A stretch of 64,000 nucleotides of DNA. It comes from Chlamydoabsidia padenii (taxonomy: Eukaryota; Mucoromycota; Mucoromycetes; Mucorales; Cunninghamellaceae). Where the stretch lies: positions 868,001-932,000 of the forward strand of contig JAIWND010000009.1 in the NCBI GenBank assembly GCA_025330725.1, in the 5' to 3' direction. Shown piece by piece: positions 22,117 to 32,972 of the stretch (position 1 is its first letter; every line of letters begins with the position of its first letter). The notes beneath the pieces are model-generated. The model was not told the DNA's origin. It was given only the letters and a program-made list of their open reading frames with translations, and did not search any database. The translations under genes were made by a program, and so were the position numbers.

Positions 22117-22979
22117 TAAGCACCCATCATGACCTTGAATTCTTCAAAGCTAATTTGACCATCACCATTCTTATCAGCTTCTTTAATCATGGCATCCAAT
22201 TCTTCTTCAGAGAGAGTTTCGTTCAAGGATTGCATCACCTTGCGAAGTTCTTCACGATCGATCAACCCATTGCCATCAGAATCAAAGACCCTACATCATC
22301 ATAAACATTATATTAATAACTTTTTCTTTTCATACCCAGACTACTTACTTGAAGGCTTCCTTCAGATCATCCGCTTCATTTTCCGTCTTCAAGTTCTTGA
22401 CCAAACCCAGGAATTCTTGAAAGTCAATTGTACCATTACCATCCGCATCCACATCATTGACCTATAAATGGGTAAACGGAATTATAAAAAAAGAAAAAAA
22501 AAAAAAAAAAAAAAAAAAGTCAGCAAGTCAGCGAGTCGATTAGGTAGGGGGGTATGATGATTATATCACTTTGTCCCATGGTATGTTTCGCCAGTACTAC
22601 ATACACATATCCATTGATTGATACTACATGTACTTACCATATCTTGAAGTTCAGCTTCGTTAGGATTCATACCAAAGGATCGCAAGACAGTACCGAGTTC
22701 AACAGCACTAATAGTTTCGTCACCATCTTTGTCAAAAAGTTGGAAGGCTTCACGGTATTCGGCAATTTGGTCTTCAGTTAATTGATCAGCCTATAGATAT
22801 ATAAAGAGAAGGTGGAATTAGTATGTGCTTCTTTTCATTGTCAACTAAAAAGAGCCGAGGTCAACTAAAAATAAAAAGTCGAGTAGTTGCACGAACTCAT
22901 CTTTGTATTATAACATAATGATAGTTGCTATTGTTGACCTGACCCCGAGTATTGCATGTCTTCTTTTGTGTATTACCAT
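22117..22979 (-). CDS. CMD1: Calmodulin (divergent first EF-hand loop)
   Basis: Four exons. The first is the start codon only (22979-22977), followed by an intron of about 185 nt; the second begins [16 protein letters not shown]. About 147 residues with four EF-hands. Loop 1 is [12 protein letters not shown], loop 2 [12 protein letters not shown], loop 3 [12 protein letters not shown], loop 4 [12 protein letters not shown]. The linker is [16 protein letters not shown] and the end is KVMMGA. Calmodulin is the main cytosolic calcium sensor. Loops 2-4 keep Gly at position 6; loop 1 has Glu there, which is unusual. It could be the sole calmodulin or a divergent paralogue; another copy elsewhere in the genome cannot be excluded. 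Confidence 0.93.
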
Positions 22980-23712
22980 TGTCACGTATAAAATAAACAA
23001 ATAAAAAGAGTTTGAGAAGGTTTGAATAAAAGGTAAAAGAGAAAAGAAGAAGGTAAAAATGGATCTGATTCCTCATTTAACTCTCTCTCTCTCTCTGTAG
23101 CGGGTTTTGAAAAATCATTTTTGCACCGGGATTTAAGCCCGAAAAAGAAAGTGAAGGGGAGCCAATCAACTCTAAGAATGTTTGATCTATAGTTATTTTC
23201 ACGTTGCAACAAGCAAAGTACAATATCTATGATCATGGGAGTCAACGGGGTAAGAATGACGTAGGAAAGATCTTAGTATCACTACAGATGATGACAAGTG
23301 TTTTTGAGATACATGATGGAAGGGGTACGTGATGTATTGTAAGTGAGACACTTGGATGGTTTTAAACACAGCCAGGAAAGGAAAAGAAAAAAGTCATATT
23401 TATACAGTGGCGTTGCTCATTGCACTTTGTATGCTTCAGTGTGACACAAAGTGAGCTCACCATCCACATATACCTTTGCCGCTTACACATTTACATTATG
23501 ATGGCTCAGCATGATTACTGCATCCTCAAATCAGCATATAAGTAAATAAATTGTTAAAAGGAGCTTATACACGACAGGTCTAATTAGATTTTATGCTTTT
23601 GGGATTATTTCAATTGTCAAACTGTAATTATTAAAATGCCGACACACGTTTTAAATTCATTCCCCTCATTCTTTTTCCTTCTTCTTTTTTTTAATTCAAC
23701 ACTTTATACACC
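22980..23712. other. Calmodulin promoter region and spacer
   Basis: No gene seen. GCGGGTTTTGAA at 23100-23111 and a CGGGATTTAAG sequence near 23127 match the recurrent spacer motif and lie upstream of the calmodulin start. Confidence 0.45.
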
Positions 23713-24420
23713 ATGCATTATCGGACAAAGATTGACATAGCTTACTGCTGTAAAAAGTTGGCTACTAACTTGTCCATGACAGACGACCCACGAAATTCGA
23801 AAAAGATACAACTCGAAGCCATTCCCTTCGCCAACCTAAAGGATTTGCTCAATACGAAATACAATAATCTAGCAACTGCTCTATCGAGAAACGACTTCAC
23901 CTTATATTAAGTCTTGTCTGAATTACAGCGCGATCATTCTCATATTCTAACACATTGGCACTTTACCTTTATGGACTTGGAGACTTTGCGATCCACTACC
24001 ATTGTCGACACTTCCACTGGCGTTTATCGGCACTACCGTCCTTCCGCCATCATGTTTGTCGTCTATCCATACCTCACCAAAAGTGGATTATTACTCTTAC
24101 AAGAATGACTGCGACTGCAACAACAGGAACGACTCGATCGGTTGAATATAGAAATGGGAAATCTTTATTAGGTAATAAGAAGCAGGGAAAGGGTATAAAG
24201 AGGTCTCTCAACTAATATGTCTAATTTTCTTCTTCCTATTATTCTAGTATTTGCTTCCTAGCTCAGAAACTTTACGTGATCACAAGATTTTACAACGCAA
24301 GGTAAGAGACATATTGGATGATTATTGGCCTGACAGTAAATTATCGCCATTGAAAACTCCTAGCTCGTCAAGACATACAATTCATTGGATCCCAGAATAC
24401 GACCTCTTTTGTTTATGCTG
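23713..24420 (+). pseudogene. Decayed protein-coding gene, possibly nucleotidyltransferase-like
   Basis: One reading frame runs from ATG 23713 through three in-frame stops: TAA 23908, a TGA near 24107, and a TAG near 24169 that may instead be part of an intron border. It then continues, after a short intron-like gap, to a TGA at about 24420. Protein-like stretches include KKIQLEAIPFANLKDLL, LQRDHSHILTHWHF, RLDRLNIEMGNL and LLPSSETLRDHKILQRKV. The LLPS-ETLR...WPDSKL pattern faintly recalls the start of Cid1/Trf4-type nucleotidyltransferases, but no catalytic Asp motif follows. Each stop is one C-to-T change from CAA, CGA or CAG. Identity unsure; decay seems clear. Confidence 0.45.
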
Positions 24421-24770
24421 AAATATTTTGTGAAACAGGTCTACTTTATATGCCGAATATATCCTCTTACCAACTAGTGATAGCTCTTTTATTTTACTCT
24501 TATGATGCAATAAAAAACTGATGATATATCCAATTGGTATGTTGATGTTGAATGATGTAAAAGTGGGTGTTAGCAATTTATTGGTGGGGGAAGCTATCTC
24601 TGTTTCATAGTCAAGTGGAGTCAGATTATGCATGATTTGACGAGCTTTTCCCTTCACCCAGAAATCACGTAATTTGAAAACCAGTCAGGCTTGGAAATGA
24701 TTACCGTTAAATCGCCTGAAAAAAAAAAATCACTCCCCAACATGCACCCCCACCCTTTCTCAAAACAAAA

Positions 24771-25410
24771 GTCAAGTTAAAACGATCATGAGGCCATATT
24801 GCTCCATACAGAGGACTTGGTACAATGGCCATTATGTAAACTTTGTTGGAAATAGGCTAAGGAATGTTCATGGTCACTTTTGTCATGAGCATCACTTGTC
24901 CATCAAGGCAGTAGGGCCCACTTAAGATTCAAGGCGAGGGTAGGCGGGTTTTGAATTAAGTTTTATCTTGTGTGTCAATTTTCATTCTGCATCCTTTTTT
25001 TTTTTTTTTTTTAGAAAAGTCAGGGTAAAACGATCCTGAAGTTATAATACTCCATACAGAGGACTTGGTACAATGGCCATTATGTAAATTTTGTTGGAAG
25101 TAAGCTAAGGAATGCACATGGTCACTTTTGTCATTAGCATCACTTGTTCAATAAGCCAGTAGAGCTCTCATAAGATTCAAGGCGAGGGTAAGCGGGTTTT
25201 GAAATAAGATTTGTCTTGTGTGTCAATTTTTTCATTCTGCAACTTTTTTTTTTACAAAAGTCGGGGTAAAACGATCTTGAGGCTATATTGCTCCATGCAA
25301 GGTACTTGGTACAATGGCCATTATGTAAACTTTGTTGGAAATAGGCTAAGGAATGCACATGGTCACTTTTGTCGTTAGCATCACTTGTCCATGAAGGCAA
25401 TAGAGCTCTG
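24771..25410. repeat. Three tandem copies of a repeat of about 245 bp (third partial)
   Basis: Copies start at 24771, 25019 and 25260 (spacings 248 and 241). Each contains the blocks GAGGACTTGGTACAATGGCC (a variant in copy 3) and GGTCACTTTTGTC. The first two copies also carry GCGGGTTTTGAA (24944-24955 and 25192-25203) and end in a T-run. Copy 3 breaks off after about 150 bp. No protein frame is conserved across copies. Confidence 0.9.
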
Positions 25411-25596
25411 CTAGCAATTCGAAAGTAAACCCGTAATTCAAAGCCTGTCGGGAGTTCAGTTTACATGATTTTTGGGGGAAGGGGAAGGCTCGTATGATTT
25501 GTATGAATTAAACCCCCGACCCCGCTCGATCGTCAATTGCGGGATTCGAAATTACAAGTATGAAATAACGGCCCACATCATCTTAGGCTTTATCTG

Positions 25597-25809
25597 ACTG
25601 ACACAATGGTCTGAGCGCTTGGCTTCCTAAGCAAAGTTGATTCGGAATGACAAATAGAAAAACCTTTGCCAACTTAATCATCAGTATTGGTTGAAAATTG
25701 AGTGCGTAATGGACATGTCAAATCCGATCTGGGAATGAGTCTACTTTGATATGACAAGCAACTATTCTGTTTACTCCCGAAAGGAAAAAGGTTATTTTCG
25801 AATCCCACT
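25597..25809 (+). pseudogene. Broken tRNA-Arg(CCT)-like sequence
   Basis: Bases about 25597-25633 resemble the 5' half of a tRNA: D-arm-like ACACAATGGTCTGAGC followed by an anticodon arm with CTTCCTAAG (anticodon CCT). The expected T arm does not follow directly. A T-arm-like block, TTTTCGAATCCCACTAG, appears at about 25794-25811, some 160 bp downstream. Either this is a tRNA split by an insertion, or a decayed tRNA with a chance second match. No cloverleaf forms from the contiguous sequence. Confidence 0.35.
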
Positions 25810-26170
25810 AGTCTAATGGATTGTTAATGTATTTCAATGATAGAGAGAATGTGGTTCTTTGTTCATCAACATCCTGCATAAGAGCGGGGTTTAATATGCT
25901 GATAAAAGTCCAGTTAAAAAAAATCATAAAGTCAATTATAGTCATTCGATCAATTTCATAATGGTTGAAGTTATCATTAAGATTTATTACAATACCATCT
26001 TTATTTATCATCGAGTTTATTAAAATAAAACAGTTTACTATCCTATTATCTATTAACTAAAAGTGAAGAATGCACAAAAAGGGTAAGCCAAAAAAAAAAG
26101 GGGGGGGCGATAACATGAATAAGGTAGTGGGGAAGAGGTGTGTATGTGTGAAGCCAGCCAACCAATCAAT

Positions 26171-27576
26171 TTATTTCTTCTTCGCAGGAGCAGTGACGTT
26201 GAATTTGAAGTAACAGATGTCACCATCTTCCACAATGTATTCCTTGCCCTTTTGCATATATTTACCCGCCGCCTTGACAGCATTATCAGTTCCAAGTTCC
26301 TTCAAGTCTTCGTACTTCATGACTTCACACATGATAAAACCACGTTCAAAGTCAGAGTGGATGACACCAGCAGCTTGAGGAGCCTTCGTATTCCGACGTA
26401 CAGTCCAGGCACGCACTTCATCAGGACCGCCAGTGAAGTAGTAAATCAATTGTAAAGCATTGTAACCAGCAACAATAATTTTAGGCAAGACAGAGACAGC
26501 ATTGGCTTCCTTGAGGGCTTCAGCCTTTTCTTCGGCAGATTCCAGTAAAGAGATACGGTATTCAAAGGCAGCAGAGTAAGGAATCATCAAATCACCGTTG
26601 GAGTTTTCGTCGATCCAGGCCTTGATCTTGGGGAGCCATTTGTTCTTCTTTCGCAAGTAATCCTTTTCGCTGACGTTAGCCAAGTACACCACAGGTTTAG
26701 CAGTAATCAAATGGAAGGTGTTGATGATTTCCACTTCCTTGTTGCTCCAGGTACCGTGACGCACATCCTTACCAGACTTGACAAATTCGTACACCTTTTC
26801 CGCCACCGCAAATTCTTCCTTTCTAGCCTTGTCAGCAGCATTACCACCATGACCAACCCGTTTGACAGCAGCACCGAGTTCGCTCACTTGACGAGACAAG
26901 AATTCTTCATCCTTCAGACGGAGTTCTTCACGAATGATTTCCATATCACGAAGAGGATCCAATTCACCTTCAACATGGATCACATCAGCTTCGTCGAAAG
27001 CACGTACCATATGGAAGATAGCATCGACGGCACGAATATGAGACAAGAAGGCATTACCGAGACCAGCACCCGAAGCAGCACCCTTGACAAGACCAGCAAT
27101 ATCAATAACAGTCAACTATATAAAAAAGATGGAATAGACCAATAGGTTAATTATTTTGATAAACTTCCCAAGTACACACACCCTTTCTATTACACTCTAT
27201 TCCATCACAATGTACTTACAAAGGCGGGGATTTCCTTGGCAGGCTTGTAGTGCTTGCATAACCAGTCGAAGCGAGCATCAGGGACAGCGACACGAGATTC
27301 TTCGGGTTCTATTATATTAAAAGATCAAAAGACAGATCACAATATCAAGGCGAGTTAGTATGCGAGGAATTGAAGGTGCATTATTGAATGAGGGAGGAGG
27401 TTTGACTTACCAATGGTACAGAAAGGATAGTTTTCAGCAGCAGCACTGGCATTGGTGAGGGCGTTGAAGAAGGTGGATTTACCAACGTTAGGAAGACCAA
27501 CCACACCAATCTTCAAATTGTTAGAGGGACGACCGAGCATGGCCTTGGTTTCGACGGCGTTCTTCTTGGGAGGCAT
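26171..27576 (-). CDS. OLA1: Obg-like ATPase 1 (YchF family)
   Basis: Three exons (27576-27411, 27308-27220, 27115-26171), 399 residues. The start MPPKKNA leads into the G domain: GLPNVGKST (P-loop), DIAGLVKGA (G3), and NVSEKD in the place of NKxD, the change that gives YchF/OLA1 its preference for ATP over GTP. A coiled-coil insertion (about residues 130-230) and a C-terminal TGS domain follow ([20 protein letters not shown], [13 protein letters not shown]). Ola1 associates with ribosomes and the proteasome and affects translation and stress responses in other eukaryotes. The sequence is highly conserved, so the call is secure. Confidence 0.97.
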
Positions 27577-27814
27577 GATGCACGTATATAATCCTATATT
27601 AATTAAAATAGTATATCGAGTCAATAAAACATAATCTTGAGTTCAATTATTTTCTTTACATACCTTTTCAAGTAGCTGACAAGAGGGAGGAGGAGAGAAA
27701 GAAAGAGCAAAAGAAAAAAAAAATAGATATCTGGGTTATAAACTTGTCTGTGACTTTTTTCAGTGGTGCAGCCCCAGCTCTGCCGCCTTTCATGGAAGCC
27801 ATTTTGGCTTGCCG

Positions 27815-27846
<32 letters not shown>

Positions 27847-28776
27847 GTAACTTTTTTGCAATGCCATTGATACTTTTACCATCCATTGATTATAACATTG
27901 GTGTTTGATATCATCGCTGGCTGATACTTGACACTTGGCCCTTCTCCTTTTTCCTACTTTTGTAAAATGCGTTTTTTGAAATCCCGACAATCGATCAGAA
28001 ATTGGCCTCGGGTACTTTTCATGCATCACTGACAACAAGGTTTTTAGCCTGCTTTCAAAGTGTATATATGTTATAATGGTTGGCCAAATGAAGAGAAAAG
28101 TCAAAGAAAAAAAGAAAGAAAGAAAGAAAGAAAGAAAAGCAGTATGTATGAGGATGTATCAGGGCCAAAGGACAGACGAATACATAAGCACATTATTGTG
28201 ATGAACAAAATAGGCAATCATTAAATGAGGTAGACTTGTCTTTATGGAAAGAAACATCATACGAAAAAGAAGTACGTTTGATTAATGAAAGTGACTAAAA
28301 ATACGTGGAGCATCCCTTTTAACCTCAGGTTCTATTTTTACAAAGAGGGTACAATACATGCACCTTGTCTTTGGTATTTTATGTGTGTGTTACACGACCG
28401 CTCCCCTTCGGAAGGCGGCCGTAAAAGAAATCGGGGTTTGAATGTTAATAATTTTTTTTTAAGCTGGGATGCACTCAATCCATTGACATAACCTCTCTTT
28501 CGCTTTCTTTACACTTTTTTATTTTTATTTTTATTCTCTACTTACATCAATCCTATTCCTTTCCCCTTACTTCCTATATCTATTTATATTATATCTTTGT
28601 CATTCCTTTGTACTTGTATACCCTTCTCATCTTTCTCCCTTTTTGCCTCTCTCCCTTCTTTGACATTCAAACTAAAAAAAAAAAAAAAAAAAAAAAAGGG
28701 CAGAATTTACCCATTACTTCACCAGAACTTCCTTCTTCCAATTTTCAACTATTCATTTATACTTTTGTGATATCTT
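27577..28776. other. 1.2 kb divergent intergenic region with simple repeats
   Basis: It separates OLA1 from the PUF-family gene. It holds A-runs at about 27829-27846 and 28675-28697 and a (GAAA)n tract at about 28108-28138. TCGGGGTTTGAATG (28431-28444) resembles the recurrent spacer motif. A short ORF on the minus strand at 27797 (MASMKGGRAG...) has no clear continuation. No gene called. Confidence 0.5.
28108..28138. repeat. (GAAA)n microsatellite
   Basis: Tetranucleotide GAAA units in the spacer upstream of the PUF-family gene. Confidence 0.85.
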
Positions 28777-31700
28777 ATGACTTCTCGTAATCAAGCTATA
28801 CCAGGTGTACCTGTGGTGGAAACAACAACCAATCTCCCAAAAAGGTAATCAACTGTCAATGATTATATATATAGGATACATGTCGAAAAAGAAAAAGAAA
28901 AGATGGAAAACAGAAGGGGAAAGGGGAAATAAGAGGGGAAGGGAGGGAGGGGAGTGTATGATTAATCGTAAAGCAGCAAACGTACTAATACGCTCATTTA
29001 ACTTTACTTTTATGATATGAATAGAAATAGATTCTCACATTTGGTCCCAGATAGATTCCATTCAAAAAGGGTGCTATCTATAAATGAATCGATACAAGAA
29101 ACTGTTGGTCTAACCTCAAAACAGCAACACAGAATACAAGACTTGGATAACGAAGGACTATCATCAACACGCCGACGTGCCGATACTATGCCAACACAAT
29201 CTACTTCATTCATGTATGATCATCAAACACTTGAATCTTCACCAATGAACCCTGGACCTTTAAATGTTGATTCCAATATCGACGATGCTTCTGCTGGTGG
29301 ATCGATTATGCCTGTAAACTCATCTTTTGACAACATTACTCGAAATCGATCTGATTCCTTCCAAACTCCATTCGCTCAAGGTATCTTCAATACATGGTTG
29401 GGCGACACAATTCAAAGTCCTACATCCCCTACCAGCACCGATCAACTTTTGAAAGGCGACGACAGTTATACGATTACCAGCACATTGGCTTCTTTGGGTT
29501 TGGACGACGCCGATCGATTACATTTGCATCGTCCCTTGCTTCATTCAAGCCAATCTTACTCTTCCTTGGTGCCTACTGACCATCAATCTAATGAATGGCT
29601 TACACAACAGTCTGATCAACAACAACAGCAGCAACAATACCAACAACATCAGCATAATAGTCATTATCAGACCCTTCAACAATATCAACAAGTCCATCAT
29701 CATCGTCAACCTTATCAGCAGCAACAGCAACAATCGATTGTTTATGAAATGCCACCTTCACCTTCTGCCCCTGCGACCGAAATGAAATTTATGGGCAACA
29801 CATCACCAAACACCAATCACCATTATGCATCATCTCAACTTATACGCCCAAGAGCCATAAGTATGAGTATCGCCGAAGAACAAGATGGATTTTATTCTTC
29901 AGCATTATCATCTTCTTCCGAAAGCCCAAGAATAATACGATCTACTATGTGGCCACATGCTTATCATCGACATCCACAACATCCTCAACGACCTTATTTA
30001 CGGTTATCCAATAGTAGCGCCGATTTAATCGAAACGATGGGTCGTCAACGTATGCCTCTCCCTGATGGTGCTTATTTGTCGGGACCCAACGAAAAAGTAA
30101 GCCCCTTACTTTCTTCTCTATTTTTATCTCAACTGATCTTGTTTTATATATATATAATCTAAACAGGGCTACTCAAAGGATGATGGTACTTTGGACGACT
30201 TATATGACTCTACCAAATTGGCAAGTGGTACTTCTCAAACACCAACAAGATCTTTGTGGATTGGAAATTTGGATCGCAAATGGACTTTGGATGAATTGAC
30301 CACTCTCTTCTCACCTTTTGGTCCAATCGATATTATTCGTCTTTTGTCCGACCGGGATTGTGCCTTTGTCAATTATGTTCGCCTGGAGGATGCCATCAAA
30401 GCAAAGGGGGCGGTTGTCGATTACTTTGGATCGTCTGGAGTGCGGATTGGCTACGGGAAACCGGAAACTCAATCCTTTTTGACAATGGATTTGGGAAATG
30501 TACAAGGACCGACGCGGGCACTGTGTAAATAGATAACACATACAATGTATATGAGCATGATCTTATTTAACTTTTTGTTTGTTTGTTTTTATAGGGATAG
30601 GAAATCTGCCAATATCAACTACACCAACTGCTTTATTCACCCTCTTCTCGAACTTTGGACCAATCGAATCAGTACGGATCCTCAGCCATAAGAATTGCGC
30701 ATTTGTGAACTTCACAACCCAAGATGATGCTATTAGCGCCAAGAAATCACTTCAATCAAAAGAAATCATGGGTCCTGGAACTGGTTCTGTACCCATCGGA
30801 TTCGCCAAAGCACCATCAACAAAATCGGCTGGGAAGACACAACTGGTACAGCAGCATCAACAACAACAAGACGAGGGATCAACATTACTTGGTATGGATA
30901 GTGTTTTGGAAAATACGTTTATACCCGGATCTTCGTCAAGTAGTGTCTTTTTGGATGGCAACAGCAACAGTGCCAATAACACCAATAGCAGCAGTGCAAG
31001 TAACAGTAACAGTAACAGTCCATATCTGAATTCCTCGGGTTCACCTTCTACAATGTCTAACAACAACCTTCGGTCCCCCTCTCTATACTTTGCTAACAGC
31101 AGCGGCACTCAAATAACAGCAACAACATCCTCTTCTGTTGGTCCAAATGGCGGCGCTGGTTTATCTGAACAATCTACAGAATCGCATTTGGCACATTATA
31201 TGATGGGCTACAATTCGGTTAATATGTTGGCAGCAATTGCCTCTGAACGTCAATCCATTATGAATAAACTAGGTGAAGATGAAACTGACGGAACTCTATT
31301 TGATGGTAATGCAAAAAGAAAGAAAAAAAACCACTCCGCTTCTTTGTTTTATACTAATCGCATTGATTTACTATAATAGGTTTCCACATGGCTTTGACAT
31401 ACTATCCTACCATTGCACCTGCACCTGAATTCGGACAACAACGAAACGTGGACATCTCGAGACTTCGAGATTTTCGCAAAAAGTTGGACAATGGGAGTCA
31501 TATCTCATTACAAGAAGTGGAGTCAATTGCTATGGAATGTATGTGTAACCTGGTGGAACTGTGTAGTGGTAAGAAACAAAAAAAAAAAAAAGAGGGGGAG
31601 ACAATGAAATGACAGTGATAGTGTACTAACCAAGACATGTATGTTTATAGATTATATTGGCAATACCATAGTGCAACGCTTATTTGAAAAATGCTCGGAA

Positions 31701-32972
31701 TTGACGAAATCGACAATGCTAGATGTAGTTGCTCCTCATATTGCTTCTATTGGTGTGCACAAGAACGGAACCTGGGCCGCACAACGGATCGTGGATACAG
31801 CAAAATCACCTCACCAAATCAGTATGATCTGTGAACACATTCGACCTTATGTACCGGCTTTGCTATTGGATCAATTCGGCAACTATGTGGTACAATGCTG
31901 TCTTGCGCTTGGTCCGGAAATCAACCAATTCATATTCGATGCTATTGTGGATAAGTGCTGGGACATAGCTCAAGGTCGATTTGGAGCCCGCGCAGTCCGT
32001 GCCACTCTCGAAAGTCCTCATGTTACTAAACGCCAACAGGTAAAGACTCATCTTTTGTCGGGGAAAAAAAGCATAGTGACCCTTTTTATTTTATATGAAT
32101 AGAAATACGTTGCTGCTACCTTGATACAACATTCCTTACTTCTGGCAACCAATGCAAATGGTGCCCTTCTCTTGATATGGTTACTGGATACATCTGGCAT
32201 TACTGGTCGTTACCGTGTCCTCGGTCCACACCTGATTCCTCACTTGTCAAAATTATGCACACACAAACTCGCCTCCTTGACAGTTTTAAAGCTGGTCAAT
32301 CAACGACACGAACCTGATGCTAGACAACAAATTCTTGACACCTTATTCTTTGCCAGTAACGAACAAATCTTACATGACGTGATAATGGATCAGGTACATG
32401 GGGTTAGTTTGATACAAAAAATTCTCTCCAGCTCCTATGTAGACTTGCGCGAACGACAACGAATAGCTGACCGGGTTAAACAAATGTTGGCGAAGAACAA
32501 ACTATTGCATATACAAGGGTACAAACGACTGTTGGAAGAAATCAATATGGTGATGGTGGACTCGATTCCTGGACCAAGCTTGGCGGCTACTTTGCCTGGG
32601 CTGATGATGCCTTCTGCTTCAACTGCGGGGTGGATGAATCAAGAATGGGCAGCTGTACATGCACATTATCTATCTGCAGCGACAGCCGTCATTCAACAGC
32701 AACAGCAACAACAGCAACAGCAACAACAGCAGCAACAACAATCAATCCATCCGACGACAACGTCAAAGAATACAGTAACAAGTGCAGCATCGACTCAATA
32801 TATCACCAACAATGACTTCACCATATTCGTTTCGGACACTGATGTCAACGAATCTCCTTCTTCAGCACTATCGACAAAAGATCAACAACCATCAACATCA
32901 TCATCAACATCATCACCATCATCGAAAACAGGTCAAGCATTAAATGACATAACATTGGACCATGAAACGTAA
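28777..32972 (+). CDS. RRM and Pumilio-repeat RNA-binding protein (JSN1/PUF2-like)
   Basis: Seven exons (28777-28844, 29025-30096, 30167-30524, 30595-31305, 31380-31568, 31651-32039, 32103-32972), 1218 residues. Order: long disordered Ser/Gln/His-rich N-terminus; RRM 1 (SLWIGNLDRKWTLDEL, RDCAFVNYVRLEDA); RRM 2 (LWIGNLPISTTPTALF, KNCAFVNFTTQDDA; its first Trp codon is split by an intron); a Ser/Asn-rich linker; Pumilio repeats (DYIGNTIVQRLFEKC, HKNGTWAAQRIVD, DQFGNYVVQCCL, GRFGARAVRATLE, then two or more weaker ones); and a polyQ stretch at about 32696-32742 in a disordered tail. The paired RRM/PUF order is that of yeast Jsn1 and Puf2, which bind mRNAs for membrane and mitochondrial proteins. 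It should be a cytoplasmic post-transcriptional regulator; targets are unknown. Confidence 0.92.

Noticed and set aside
24771..25410. CRISPR-like or transposon interpretation of the tandem repeat
   Set aside because: Units are about 245 bp without spacers, terminal inverted repeats or a transposase frame, and the genome is eukaryotic.
27668..27886. Short minus-strand frame starting MASMKGGRAG upstream of OLA1
   Set aside because: No donor or continuation was found and the frame ends in low-complexity sequence; it may be a leader exon but cannot be supported as a gene.
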